A stretch of 64,000 nt of DNA from positions 186,001 to 250,000 of the forward strand of contig JACKDF010000008.1 in assembly GCA_020633655.1 (NCBI GenBank), written 5' to 3'. A program made the position numbers and the translations under genes. The notes beneath the pieces are model-generated. The model saw only the letters and a program-made list of their open reading frames with translations. It was not told the DNA's origin and made no database searches. Each line of letters starts with the position of its first letter. Position 1 is the stretch's first letter. Shown here piece after piece: positions 45,627-52,720 of this stretch. This DNA is from Deferribacteres bacterium (GTDB lineage Bacteria; Zhuqueibacterota; Zhuqueibacteria; Zhuqueibacterales; Geothermadaptataceae).

Positions 45627-47287
45627 TGAGCAGTAAAGGGATAAAGATCGTGCAATCATTGTTTGGAAAGCAGATTCGAAAAGCTACGAATGATACATTG
45701 AATATGCTGACTGATACCGAAGGCAAAAATCAACATAGAATTGAAAAGCATCTTCAGAATCTCAATAGTGGTTATGGAGATTCTTTTTTATTGGGGCAAT
45801 CGAGCTGGGGATATCCAGTATCCGTTCCATTATCACTGCTCATAAAACATGCATTGGTTGTTGGCTCCACCGGTACCGGGAAAAGCTATTTAGCGCTTTT
45901 GCTCTTAATGCATTCATTAGAGAATTTTAGATCAGGCAAATATATTCCTATGGCAATATTAGACGCGAAGGGCGAATTAGCGGCCAAAGCAATAGAATAC
46001 ATCCAAGCATTTATTTATCAGTTTAGGGATGAAGACCGTGAGTGTTTGCAAAGAAAAGTTGTTGTTATGGATTTTGCTCAAACAGATAAAATCATGCCCT
46101 ACAATATTCTTGATTGCAGCAATATGCCAGCAGAACTTTTGGTAAATACTCGTATTCAGACTATCAATCAGATTTATCGAGGTACATCAGCGCTTACCGC
46201 ACGCATGCGATCAATCCTGAAATACATGATGCTTCTGATGATCGAGCATAAACTTCCTATAACCCTCTTCGAGAAACTTTGCTTGGATGCTAAACTTGTA
46301 CAGAAATTAGCTGTAAAATCAAAAGACGAGCGCTTACGGCATTACTTTACTACACGCTTTCCAAAGGAAGCCCGATCAACGGTTTTAGGATTAGCGCAAC
46401 GAATAGATTCACTCTTTGTTTCTGAAGGTGTAAAGCTCAGTATGTCAGCTCGCAGCGCCCCGGATTTCCAAAAACTGCAAGACGAGGGTTACTTTATCAT
46501 CATCAATGTATGTGGCCCACATATAAGTCGCAGTACCAGTGAGTTTCTCCTGCGAATCATTTTAAGTGATATTCAACAGAGCGTATTTAGACGAAAGAAG
46601 ACAGATATTGATTACTTATGGTGCCTTGATGAAGCGCAAGTGCTTTATCGAGATCAGATTTCCAGAGAAAATATGAATGATTTGCTCACCATGTCACGTT
46701 CCTTTGGTTCATATTTCATGCTACTTACACAATCATTAACATCAGCAGTTCGTGATTCGGATATAATCAATTCGATTTTGCAAAACATTCGATGGACGAT
46801 GATGTTTCGATCAACTCTACGTGATGCTAAAATCATTGCACCGGCAATACCAATAACTGGGATGCGTGGGGATGCAACACTTTTTCCATTTGGACAACAA
46901 AAATTTTTAACAAAAGAACAAGAACTCAAATGTAGACTTGAAGAAATCACACACTTTCCTGAACAAATCGGATATTTGTGGTTGAGAAGTGAAGTACCAC
47001 ATGCAATTAAAATGAAGACAAGAAGGTTACCATCACCGGAACAAATTGCAGGATGTTCTCAAAAGAAATTTGCAGCATTTATCAGTGAGAATTCTTTTGG
47101 TAATCTTTTACCACGCTGTCAAGTTGAGAATGAATTGCATAAAGTAGTTTCACGAATTAAGGATACTGTAATCGATGACTCTGATAAACCTGCAACAGAA
47201 AATCCGACTATAGATGATGCTGACGACATGGTCAAAATCCTTGAAAGTGCATATCTTCAGAAAACAGGATTAAAACAAAAGCCATGA
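45626..47287 (+). CDS. TraD/TraG-like coupling ATPase
   Basis: 553 residues from the ATG at 45626. Walker A is VVGSTGTGKSYLALL at about 77-91. Walker B is LWCLDEAQVLY at about 330-340, and SYFMLLTQSLTSAVRDSD has the conserved T-Q of this ATPase group. LDAKGELAAKA follows the P-loop strand as in TraD/VirD4/HerA. It has no membrane helices of its own. It probably pumps DNA during transfer or partition of the island. The downstream zinc-ribbon gene overlaps by 4 bases, and a replication-relaxation gene follows, so this is the mobilisation module. Confidence 0.8.
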   Translation: MSSKGIKIVQSLFGKQIRKATNDTLNMLTDTEGKNQHRIEKHLQNLNSGYGDSFLLGQSSWGYPVSVPLSLLIKHALVVGSTGTGKSYLALLLLMHSLENFRSGKYIPMAILDAKGELAAKAIEYIQAFIYQFRDEDRECLQRKVVVMDFAQTDKIMPYNILDCSNMPAELLVNTRIQTINQIYRGTSALTARMRSILKYMMLLMIEHKLPITLFEKLCLDAKLVQKLAVKSKDERLRHYFTTRFPKEARSTVLGLAQRIDSLFVSEGVKLSMSARSAPDFQKLQDEGYFIIINVCGPHISRSTSEFLLRIILSDIQQSVFRRKKTDIDYLWCLDEAQVLYRDQISRENMNDLLTMSRSFGSYFMLLTQSLTSAVRDSDIINSILQNIRWTMMFRSTLRDAKIIAPAIPITGMRGDATLFPFGQQKFLTKEQELKCRLEEITHFPEQIGYLWLRSEVPHAIKMKTRRLPSPEQIAGCSQKKFAAFISENSFGNLLPRCQVENELHKVVSRIKDTVIDDSDKPATENPTIDDADDMVKILESAYLQKTGLKQKP

Positions 47288-47580
47288 AAAAGACAAAGTT
47301 GATCATTCAAACAGGGCGAATTGTGGGTTTGATATTGCTTTCCCCATTCTTTCTGGTAAGAGACATTTTCAAAATTCCACAATATATCCGGCGATTACGA
47401 CGATCTATACAGGCATCCATAGTATGCTGCCATTGCTATCAGGAAATACCCTTGGTTGGAATGTGGAGATGTCGATGTGGATTTCAATATTCCGGGAACT
47501 TATTGAAACCGTGTCCATTGTGTGGTCGCATATCACAGATTGTGCGTTGCCCACACTGTGGTGTGACACATATTCTTTAA
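47284..47580 (+). CDS. Zinc-ribbon membrane-associated small protein
   Basis: 98 residues. A hydrophobic N-terminal segment (VGLILLSPFFLVRDIF) precedes four cysteine pairs: VCCHCYQ, WRCRCGF, KPCPLCGR and VRCPHCGVTH. This is a double zinc ribbon. Overlaps the TraD-like gene by four bases (ATGA). It is likely an accessory of the mobilisation machinery, perhaps contacting DNA or the ATPase at the membrane. Not assigned to a family. Confidence 0.65.
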   Translation: MKKTKLIIQTGRIVGLILLSPFFLVRDIFKIPQYIRRLRRSIQASIVCCHCYQEIPLVGMWRCRCGFQYSGNLLKPCPLCGRISQIVRCPHCGVTHIL

Positions 47581-47583
47581 GGT

Positions 47584-48384
47584 GTGATTAAAGTGAGACT
47601 GACAGAACGAGATTATCACATTATGTGGCGCCTGCATATTTGTGGGTGGCTTTCGACCACACAATTAAAGCGTGAGTTTTTTCAAGGAACCACACCACGA
47701 GCTATTCAAAAGCGCTTAAGAATACTATCAAACGAAGGATTCCTTTTTTGCAAACAACCATCTTTAACTGAAGAATATTATTTCAAGCTTGGTAGTAAAG
47801 GAAAGTTGGAAGTTGCTGAAAAGTTTGAAATGGAGTCTGAACAAATACACATTTTACGCCACTTCCCCAAGCAGTTAAAGCATTTTTCAACACTTAATGA
47901 TATACGCTGGTATTGCGAGAATTCGATTATTCATGAAAAAATGAATCTAAAGTTTTTTCTAGTTGACAAAGAGCTCAAAGGCAAATTACAAAATTCAATG
48001 GTGATTCCGGATGCTTTATTAGGTTTTTCACATTCAGAAAAAGGGTTTAAACGCCAATTTATTATTGCAATTGAATACGATGCTGGAACTGAAAATCCAC
48101 AGTATTTTGGTCGAGATAAAGTACAAAAATACGGGAATGAGTTACAGGTTGGCAATCCAATTTTTTCAAATAAAGGATTTCAAGTTTTAGTCTTTGCTGA
48201 TACACGGAGGAGGATTTTCCAGTTGCTCAAGCATTCTTATAAATTTCTACAAAAGGATTTGCAATTCTTCTTTGCTTCGATGGAAGATTTAGCTGAGAGT
48301 GGGAATCTGTTTGCACCAATATTCATTTCTCCAGAAAAGTCTTTTGTAACTGATAAATTGATTTTGTGTTCAGCATTTGAATAA
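47584..48384 (+). CDS. Replication-relaxation family protein
   Basis: 266 residues. The N-terminal winged helix (LTERDYHIMWRLHICGWLST; AIQKRLRILSNEGFLF) is the hallmark of the replication-relaxation/MobC-like family. The middle region has VIPDALLGFS and FIIAIEYDAGTENPQYFGRD, an arrangement of D and E-x-D residues like a PD-(D/E)XK fold. Such proteins are encoded with TraD-like ATPases on conjugative plasmids. The annotated start is the GTG at 47584; a second GTG at 47593 is better spaced from a TAAGGTG site. A hairpin follows the gene. Confidence 0.75.
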   Translation: MIKVRLTERDYHIMWRLHICGWLSTTQLKREFFQGTTPRAIQKRLRILSNEGFLFCKQPSLTEEYYFKLGSKGKLEVAEKFEMESEQIHILRHFPKQLKHFSTLNDIRWYCENSIIHEKMNLKFFLVDKELKGKLQNSMVIPDALLGFSHSEKGFKRQFIIAIEYDAGTENPQYFGRDKVQKYGNELQVGNPIFSNKGFQVLVFADTRRRIFQLLKHSYKFLQKDLQFFFASMEDLAESGNLFAPIFISPEKSFVTDKLILCSAFE

Positions 48385-48397
48385 ATGTTCGTTCGAG

Positions 48398-48420
48398 GTG
48401 TTCGGTCGTGCGAACACTTT
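48398..48420 (+). terminator. Hairpin terminator after the mobilisation module
   Basis: GTGTTCG and CGAACAC form a 7-bp stem with a 6-base loop, followed by a short T-run (TTTATA). It closes the run that includes the TraD-like and replication-relaxation genes. A possible promoter (TATTATATAAT near 48476) for the next gene lies 60-80 bases downstream. Confidence 0.5.
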
Positions 48421-48537
48421 ATAGTGATTTAATGCTTTGATTTTATGTTGTTTAACGAACTTCTATGCTGTGCATATTATATAATGTTGAATATGTCTAA
48501 TAGTTCATTGGTATTTTGAAAATCGGTTAGGAATAAA

Positions 48538-49545
48538 ATGGATTTTACACGAAAGTATTTTCTCTTATTCTCAGTCATTGGGTTGACTTTTATCAGTCTT
48601 AGTGCTGGTTTTGATTTCTATCTGAAACTATTTGGTTTGGAGATTGCTCTTCTCTGCTGTGTTGTTTTTGAGATTCTTAGACTTGGTTGCCTCTGGTCAA
48701 TTGTGTTCCGTGAATGGATTCTGAAATTTGTGGCTATTCCATTATATTTACTTGTATCAAGCGCTTGTATTTTCGCCGCAATTACAAGCTTTCATGCTAA
48801 AATAATTGAAAACCATACGACAATAACGAAGCCATATGATCAAGAAGTGAGTAGAAGAATAGAAACTATCAAACGGACATATGCTCAACAAATTGGAAAT
48901 GATCTCGTCAAGTTAGATGATAAGATCGACGTTTGTAATCGCAAAATAGCATGGAATCCAAACTCAAAATATTGGAAAAATCGATTGGCACAATTAATCG
49001 CAAGTAAGCAAATTAGCATATCCCAGAGAGATAGTGTACTAAATTTAGTTCCGTCTGCGAATAAGGAGCGGTGGATTTCATATTTTGCAGCCAAACTTGA
49101 ATTAAAGTTTGAACCACTACCTTCAACAACTTATGGTTCTAAAGCTGTGACTTTTTCAATCCAGGAGTTGTGGGGTGTCACAGAATTGAGAGCAAAGAAA
49201 ATTGTGGCAATAATCATTATTATGATCACAGAGTGTGGAATCATTCTGCTATCTTTATTAGTCAACGATAAAAAGGTAGACCAGAGGAGTGTGAGTAATT
49301 CAATAATTTCTAAGCTGTCAGGAAAAAATATTTTGATAAATACGCTTCAAGATAAATTTAGTGATGAAGAGATTCGTTCATTTTTGGCCAAATGTAAATC
49401 TTGTCTTGGTGAAAATGGTCGATTACCCTATACCCGTGAATTGGGGTCGAAACATCGAGAAATGCGAAAATTAACAACTGAGTTACATATCAACAACTTA
49501 GATTTTGAATTGTTTTTGAATGAATTCTTGATTAAAGATAATTAG
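48538..49545 (+). CDS. Membrane protein with cytoplasmic coiled coil, mobile-element type
   Basis: 335 residues. Three N-terminal helices (about 8-27, 35-53 and 62-85) are followed by a soluble coiled-coil segment (about 95-160, IETIKRTYAQQIGNDLVKLD) and a fourth helix (IVAIIIIMITECGIILLSLL). A C-terminal part, about 270-335, is helical. The layout resembles Spy1-like or phage membrane proteins near integrases, but no family is recognised. It is a single gene between the mobilisation module and the excisionase-like gene. Confidence 0.55.
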   Translation: MDFTRKYFLLFSVIGLTFISLSAGFDFYLKLFGLEIALLCCVVFEILRLGCLWSIVFREWILKFVAIPLYLLVSSACIFAAITSFHAKIIENHTTITKPYDQEVSRRIETIKRTYAQQIGNDLVKLDDKIDVCNRKIAWNPNSKYWKNRLAQLIASKQISISQRDSVLNLVPSANKERWISYFAAKLELKFEPLPSTTYGSKAVTFSIQELWGVTELRAKKIVAIIIIMITECGIILLSLLVNDKKVDQRSVSNSIISKLSGKNILINTLQDKFSDEEIRSFLAKCKSCLGENGRLPYTRELGSKHREMRKLTTELHINNLDFELFLNEFLIKDN

Positions 49546-49563
49546 CCAAAGGTACCCCACATC

Positions 49564-49827
49564 ATGTCCGAACATAATCTTGATACAACTCTTCCACAAT
49601 ACTTACCAGAAAAAGAAGTATCGAAAATAACCGGAATCGCTCTATCAACTTTGCGAAATGATCGGTTTTATGGACGAGGTATTCCCTATGTTAAAATCCG
49701 TCGATCTGTTCGGTATGATTTGCAGGATGTAATCAAGTTTATGAACGCGCATAAAATCCAAACCGAATCTTATTTTGATGCTCCAATTCAACTTAGCCTA
49801 TTTGGTAACAATGGCAATGAAGATTAA
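49564..49827 (+). CDS. Excisionase-like helix-turn-helix protein
   Basis: 87 residues. YLPEKEVSKITGIALSTLRN then PYVKIRRSVRYDLQDVIKFM is the HTH_17/excisionase-type MerR-like domain. It is encoded beside the tyrosine integrase with convergent orientation, and the two stops overlap by 4 bases. In related elements such proteins bend DNA at the attachment site to favour excision or act as a regulator. The role is inferred from fold and position. Confidence 0.78.
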   Translation: MSEHNLDTTLPQYLPEKEVSKITGIALSTLRNDRFYGRGIPYVKIRRSVRYDLQDVIKFMNAHKIQTESYFDAPIQLSLFGNNGNED

Positions 49828-50936
49828 TCGTCTCGGGTAGTGTTGATGATATCGGCGGCAACATTCGACGCATTTTTCAATGCTTCATCTCTCAGATGGG
49901 CATACCGTTGTGTCATTGCAGAACTTTTATGGGTGAGTAATTTTTGTAGGGTATATAATTCGACTTTGCCGCTTGATGCCAGCATCGAGGCGTATACATG
50001 CCGTAATCCGTGTAAAGCACGAAAATCTGTAGGCAATCCCGCCTCCCTTTTTATACGGTTCATGGATTTTCGTATATCGACTCGTTGCTTGCCATCTTTG
50101 CCTGGGAAAACATAAGGGGTTTTTGCTTTTGGGCGATTTATTAACACTGTTATTGCTTCATCGCTCAAGGGGATGCTTTGATCTTCACTACCTTTAGGAT
50201 CGCGAATAGTGATGAATCCCTTTTCTAAGTCTATATCCTTCCACTGTAGTCGAAAAAGCTCACCCCGCCGCATGCCGGTGAATAACACCATTTTCATAAA
50301 ATCTGCGGTGTCTTTATTTTGATCGTTTTCAAGGACATGCAATAATTTCCTTAATTGTTCCAGTGTAAGGTCTTCTGTTTTTTGGTTATTCACCTTTGGC
50401 ATCTCGATTGTAAAATTAAATCCGTCGCATAGCTGTTTCTTGAGGCCAAATGTACCGATTCTTCGCAGAAGTTCCAGTATGTTCTTTACAGTTGCAGGTT
50501 TTTTGGTTTTTAAGAGATTTATCCGAAAGTTATCTATATCAGCAGATGTCAGATTGGATATTTCCTTTTCACCAAATATTGGAGAAATGTATTTATCAAA
50601 ACGATTTTGGTCTTGGATAATCCCTTTGATATTTGGATTTCTTTTTTTGTATTCTTTCCAAAGTCGATTGACAGTCCATCGGTTTTCAAGCACCTGCTTA
50701 AGCTCTTTTCGTGAAAGGCGTAATCCTTCGATCCTTTCGCTTCTGATATGTGCAGCTCGTGCCGGTGTCATATCATCGATGTATTGACGTCCAACCTGTT
50801 CTTCGAAAAGCTTCCCATTTTTTTTGAAAACGATAAAGTATACTTTTTCTATACCCGGTCGACCTATTCTGTTTCGTATTCGATAAAATACGCCGGGATA
50901 TTTTGTTTTAATTCGTTTCTGGTTTACATTACTCAT
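49824..50936 (-). CDS. int: Tyrosine recombinase / phage-type integrase
   Basis: 370 residues. An N-terminal SAM-like core-binding domain at about 85-185 is followed by the catalytic domain. Catalytic residues are R223 in FTGMRRGELFRL, H309 and R312 in HGLRHVYAS, H336 in LLTHKSSA, and the nucleophile Y345 in QRYAHL. The N-terminal 60 residues (YPGVFYRIRNRIG) form the arm-binding type domain. The gene's 5' end faces two arm-site-like repeats and a tRNA-Met fragment within 250 bases, so this is the integrase of the island with tRNA-Met as target. All catalytic residues are present, so it should be active. Confidence 0.95.
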   Translation of the reverse strand: MSNVNQKRIKTKYPGVFYRIRNRIGRPGIEKVYFIVFKKNGKLFEEQVGRQYIDDMTPARAAHIRSERIEGLRLSRKELKQVLENRWTVNRLWKEYKKRNPNIKGIIQDQNRFDKYISPIFGEKEISNLTSADIDNFRINLLKTKKPATVKNILELLRRIGTFGLKKQLCDGFNFTIEMPKVNNQKTEDLTLEQLRKLLHVLENDQNKDTADFMKMVLFTGMRRGELFRLQWKDIDLEKGFITIRDPKGSEDQSIPLSDEAITVLINRPKAKTPYVFPGKDGKQRVDIRKSMNRIKREAGLPTDFRALHGLRHVYASMLASSGKVELYTLQKLLTHKSSAMTQRYAHLRDEALKNASNVAADIINTTRDD

Positions 50937-51012
50937 TATTTATCGCTTTCAATTATAACTGGCTAGTTTTTTATCCAACCGTATATCCAACCTTTGTGAT
51001 GAAAATAGAGAT

Positions 51013-51095
51013 AAATACAAAAAAACACAAGAAAAAGTTATGAGTTATAACCTATTAATTTTATTGAAATATAGGGAAATACAGAGAAACACAAG
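51013..51095. repeat. Direct repeats, probable integrase arm sites
   Basis: AAATACAAAAAAACACAAG at 51013-51031 and AAATACAGAGAAACACAAG at 51077-51095 match at 17 of 19 positions and lie in the same orientation, 64 bases apart. They sit between the integrase start and the tRNA attachment core. This is where a tyrosine integrase binds its arm-type sites in related elements. Confidence 0.55.
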
Positions 51096-51113
51096 TAAAG
51101 CCAGAAAAATCAT

Positions 51114-51169
51114 AGCTCGTTGGGCTCATAACCCAAAGGTCGGTGGTTCAAATCCGCCCCCCGCTACTA
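51114..51169 (+). tRNA. tRNA-Met (CAT) 3' fragment, integration site
   Basis: The anticodon stem-loop TTGGG-CTCATAA-CCCAA (anticodon CAT at 51127-51129), variable region, T arm (GGTGG TTCAAAT CCGCC) and acceptor 3' strand CCCCGCT with discriminator A are all present. The 5' half is missing: no AGCGGGG partner for the acceptor stem lies upstream. The upstream sequence is AT-rich and contains the integrase repeats. This is what remains at the distal attachment site when an element inserts into the 3' part of a tRNA gene. The chromosomal terminator follows directly. Not a functional tRNA. Confidence 0.82.
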
Positions 51170-51197
51170 ATAATAAAAACAATATCTTACGTTTTTT

Positions 51198-51227
51198 AAA
51201 GGAGCCCCTTAAAGGCTCCTTTTTTTA
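51198..51227 (+). terminator. Strong rho-independent terminator after the tRNA fragment
   Basis: AAAGGAGCC (51198-51206) and GGCTCCTTT (51214-51222) form a 9-bp stem with a 7-base loop, then a run of T. It is the original terminator of the tRNA-Met gene, which supports the view that the chromosome resumes on this side. Confidence 0.85.
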
Positions 51228-51312
51228 TGCTTTTCAGGGACTGAAATGGACACACGTGGACAGATTTTAACGCACATTTGACGCACGATCTAATACAAAA
51301 AAACTTGACCTA

Positions 51313-52533
51313 CTAATTTTGTATAGGCTCGAAATATAGCAATTCCGACTCAATATCCGTTCTTCGGAATCCTTGTATTTTGAATACACTGCGAAAATAA
51401 AATGGACTTTCCGGTGTGACGATCAAAGAGTCCGAATTGATGGTTTCTACAAAATCACCAGCGGCTACTTTCTTTGTGGCACCTATTACACCGACTTCAT
51501 CAAATCCTAATATAAATAGAATAGAATTGTTCCCCGTCCCTTTTGCTTTTATCAGCACACCGTAATCCTGGTGGTATTTCCCCTGATCCGGTAGTTCCGG
51601 AATGAAGGATTGTTTCTTTTCCATGTTTTCATTCAGAATACTGAGTGCAGGTGGGATGGCTTCAAATTCAACCTGAAATGATTTCAGTAATTCTTCTAAA
51701 ATATAGAGTGTTTTAAATTGCCCGATGAAAATAACATTATGATTTTCCATGTCGGACCACAGGAGTTCAGATGCCAGTTTTAGGGTGATTTCATTATCGC
51801 TCGTTTTGATGATGGGAAGAATTTCAGATAGTGACCATGCTATACTCGGTCGCATATAGGTGAAATCGAGCAATTGCAGTTCACTTTGTAAATCCGGATG
51901 TTTATGAACGAAATCGTGGTATGCTTGCGGTGAATTAATATCAGCATAACGGATGTAGGCTTTGGAATTTTTCTTGTCATCACGATATTTGTACATAAAA
52001 AAATGGTCCCCAAGTACGACCAGCGTCGGTTTGGAATTTTGCAAAAATTCTTCCCAAACAGGATTCGATAAGGTGACACCATTGACAACTTGCGATGTAT
52101 TTCTTCCGCCGAACCACAAAAAAATGATGATCGTAAATAAAAGAAAAATTATTGACAAATAGATCGGATGAATGTTTTTTGGATTCAACGCGGCAGGCTC
52201 TTGTTTAGTGATTTGAATATCATAGTGTCCGCGTGGAATATCAAGTTTATAGGGACTGCTTTTACCTTCGGTAAGGTAATAATGCTCTAATTTTTTACGT
52301 AAATTACCTATATACACCCGCACGATTGGATCATCACTTGGATTGAACTGGGCATCTTTGCCAAAGCATTCTATAGCAATGATCATTTCTTTGAGCTGTT
52401 TTCCTTCCAGATACGCTTCAAATAAATAGGACAACAATTCGCTGTATTTTTGTGATCGTTGGAAATCCTCGCTCTTGAGAATCTCGTCCAATAGACTGTT
52501 CTTGTCAAAATCATTCAGCATATCCGACCACAT
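51313..52533 (-). CDS. ToxR-like winged-helix membrane regulator
   Basis: 406 residues. N-terminal winged helix (about 10-112): SLLDEILKSEDFQRSQKYSE, IAIECFGKDAQFNPSDDPIV, RVYIGNLRKKLEHYYLTEGK, ending in IPRGHYDI. A single membrane helix follows (about 122-142, YLSIIFLLFTIIIFLWFGG), then a 260-residue periplasmic region of unknown fold with LVVLGDHFFMY. This arrangement is a transmembrane transcription factor common in FCB and related phyla. It is divergent from the TonB receptor gene and probably regulates it. Alternative start ATG codons lie at codons 1 and 5. Confidence 0.8.
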   Translation of the reverse strand: MWSDMLNDFDKNSLLDEILKSEDFQRSQKYSELLSYLFEAYLEGKQLKEMIIAIECFGKDAQFNPSDDPIVRVYIGNLRKKLEHYYLTEGKSSPYKLDIPRGHYDIQITKQEPAALNPKNIHPIYLSIIFLLFTIIIFLWFGGRNTSQVVNGVTLSNPVWEEFLQNSKPTLVVLGDHFFMYKYRDDKKNSKAYIRYADINSPQAYHDFVHKHPDLQSELQLLDFTYMRPSIAWSLSEILPIIKTSDNEITLKLASELLWSDMENHNVIFIGQFKTLYILEELLKSFQVEFEAIPPALSILNENMEKKQSFIPELPDQGKYHQDYGVLIKAKGTGNNSILFILGFDEVGVIGATKKVAAGDFVETINSDSLIVTPESPFYFRSVFKIQGFRRTDIESELLYFEPIQN

Positions 52534-52720
52534 TTTTGTGAAGGTGAATTCTTTTTGTTAAATTTAATATCATTCATTCACTGATCAAGTATTTTTGTTA
52601 TTTACATGTAATTTACCTTTTATTTACAGTATTTATCAGGAATTAAATAATAGTATGTTCTTTATTAAGCAGCAGGTAGCCATTCAACCTGTCTGTTTCA
52701 TGACAAAGAAAGGGAGGTCG
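52534..52720. promoter_or_regulatory. Divergent promoter region of regulator and TonB receptor
   Basis: 187 AT-rich bases between the ToxR-like gene and the TonB receptor. It must contain both promoters. The GGGAGGT at 52711-52717 fixes the receptor start. TTTACAT and TTTATTTACAG repeats near 52600-52630 could be part of a promoter, but I see no unambiguous -10/-35 pair. Confidence 0.35.

Larger units (their letters stand above)
10371..51169. mobile_element. Integrated mobile island (ICE/plasmid-like), left end uncertain
   Basis: The region is visibly more AT-rich than both flanks. It carries a tyrosine integrase and excisionase-like gene at its right end beside a tRNA-Met fragment, and a large serine recombinase. 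It also has two HerA/TraD-type ATPases, a replication-relaxation protein, D5-like and RuvC-like replication genes, a toxin-antitoxin pair and several cargo operons. The right end is fixed by the tRNA fragment at about 51.17 kb. The left end is a guess from composition and gene content; no second attachment site was found in the window, so the true element may extend further left. Confidence 0.5.

Noticed and set aside
51093..51169. Complete tRNA-Met gene
   Set aside because: The upstream sequence lacks the acceptor 5' strand and D arm, so only the 3' part exists.
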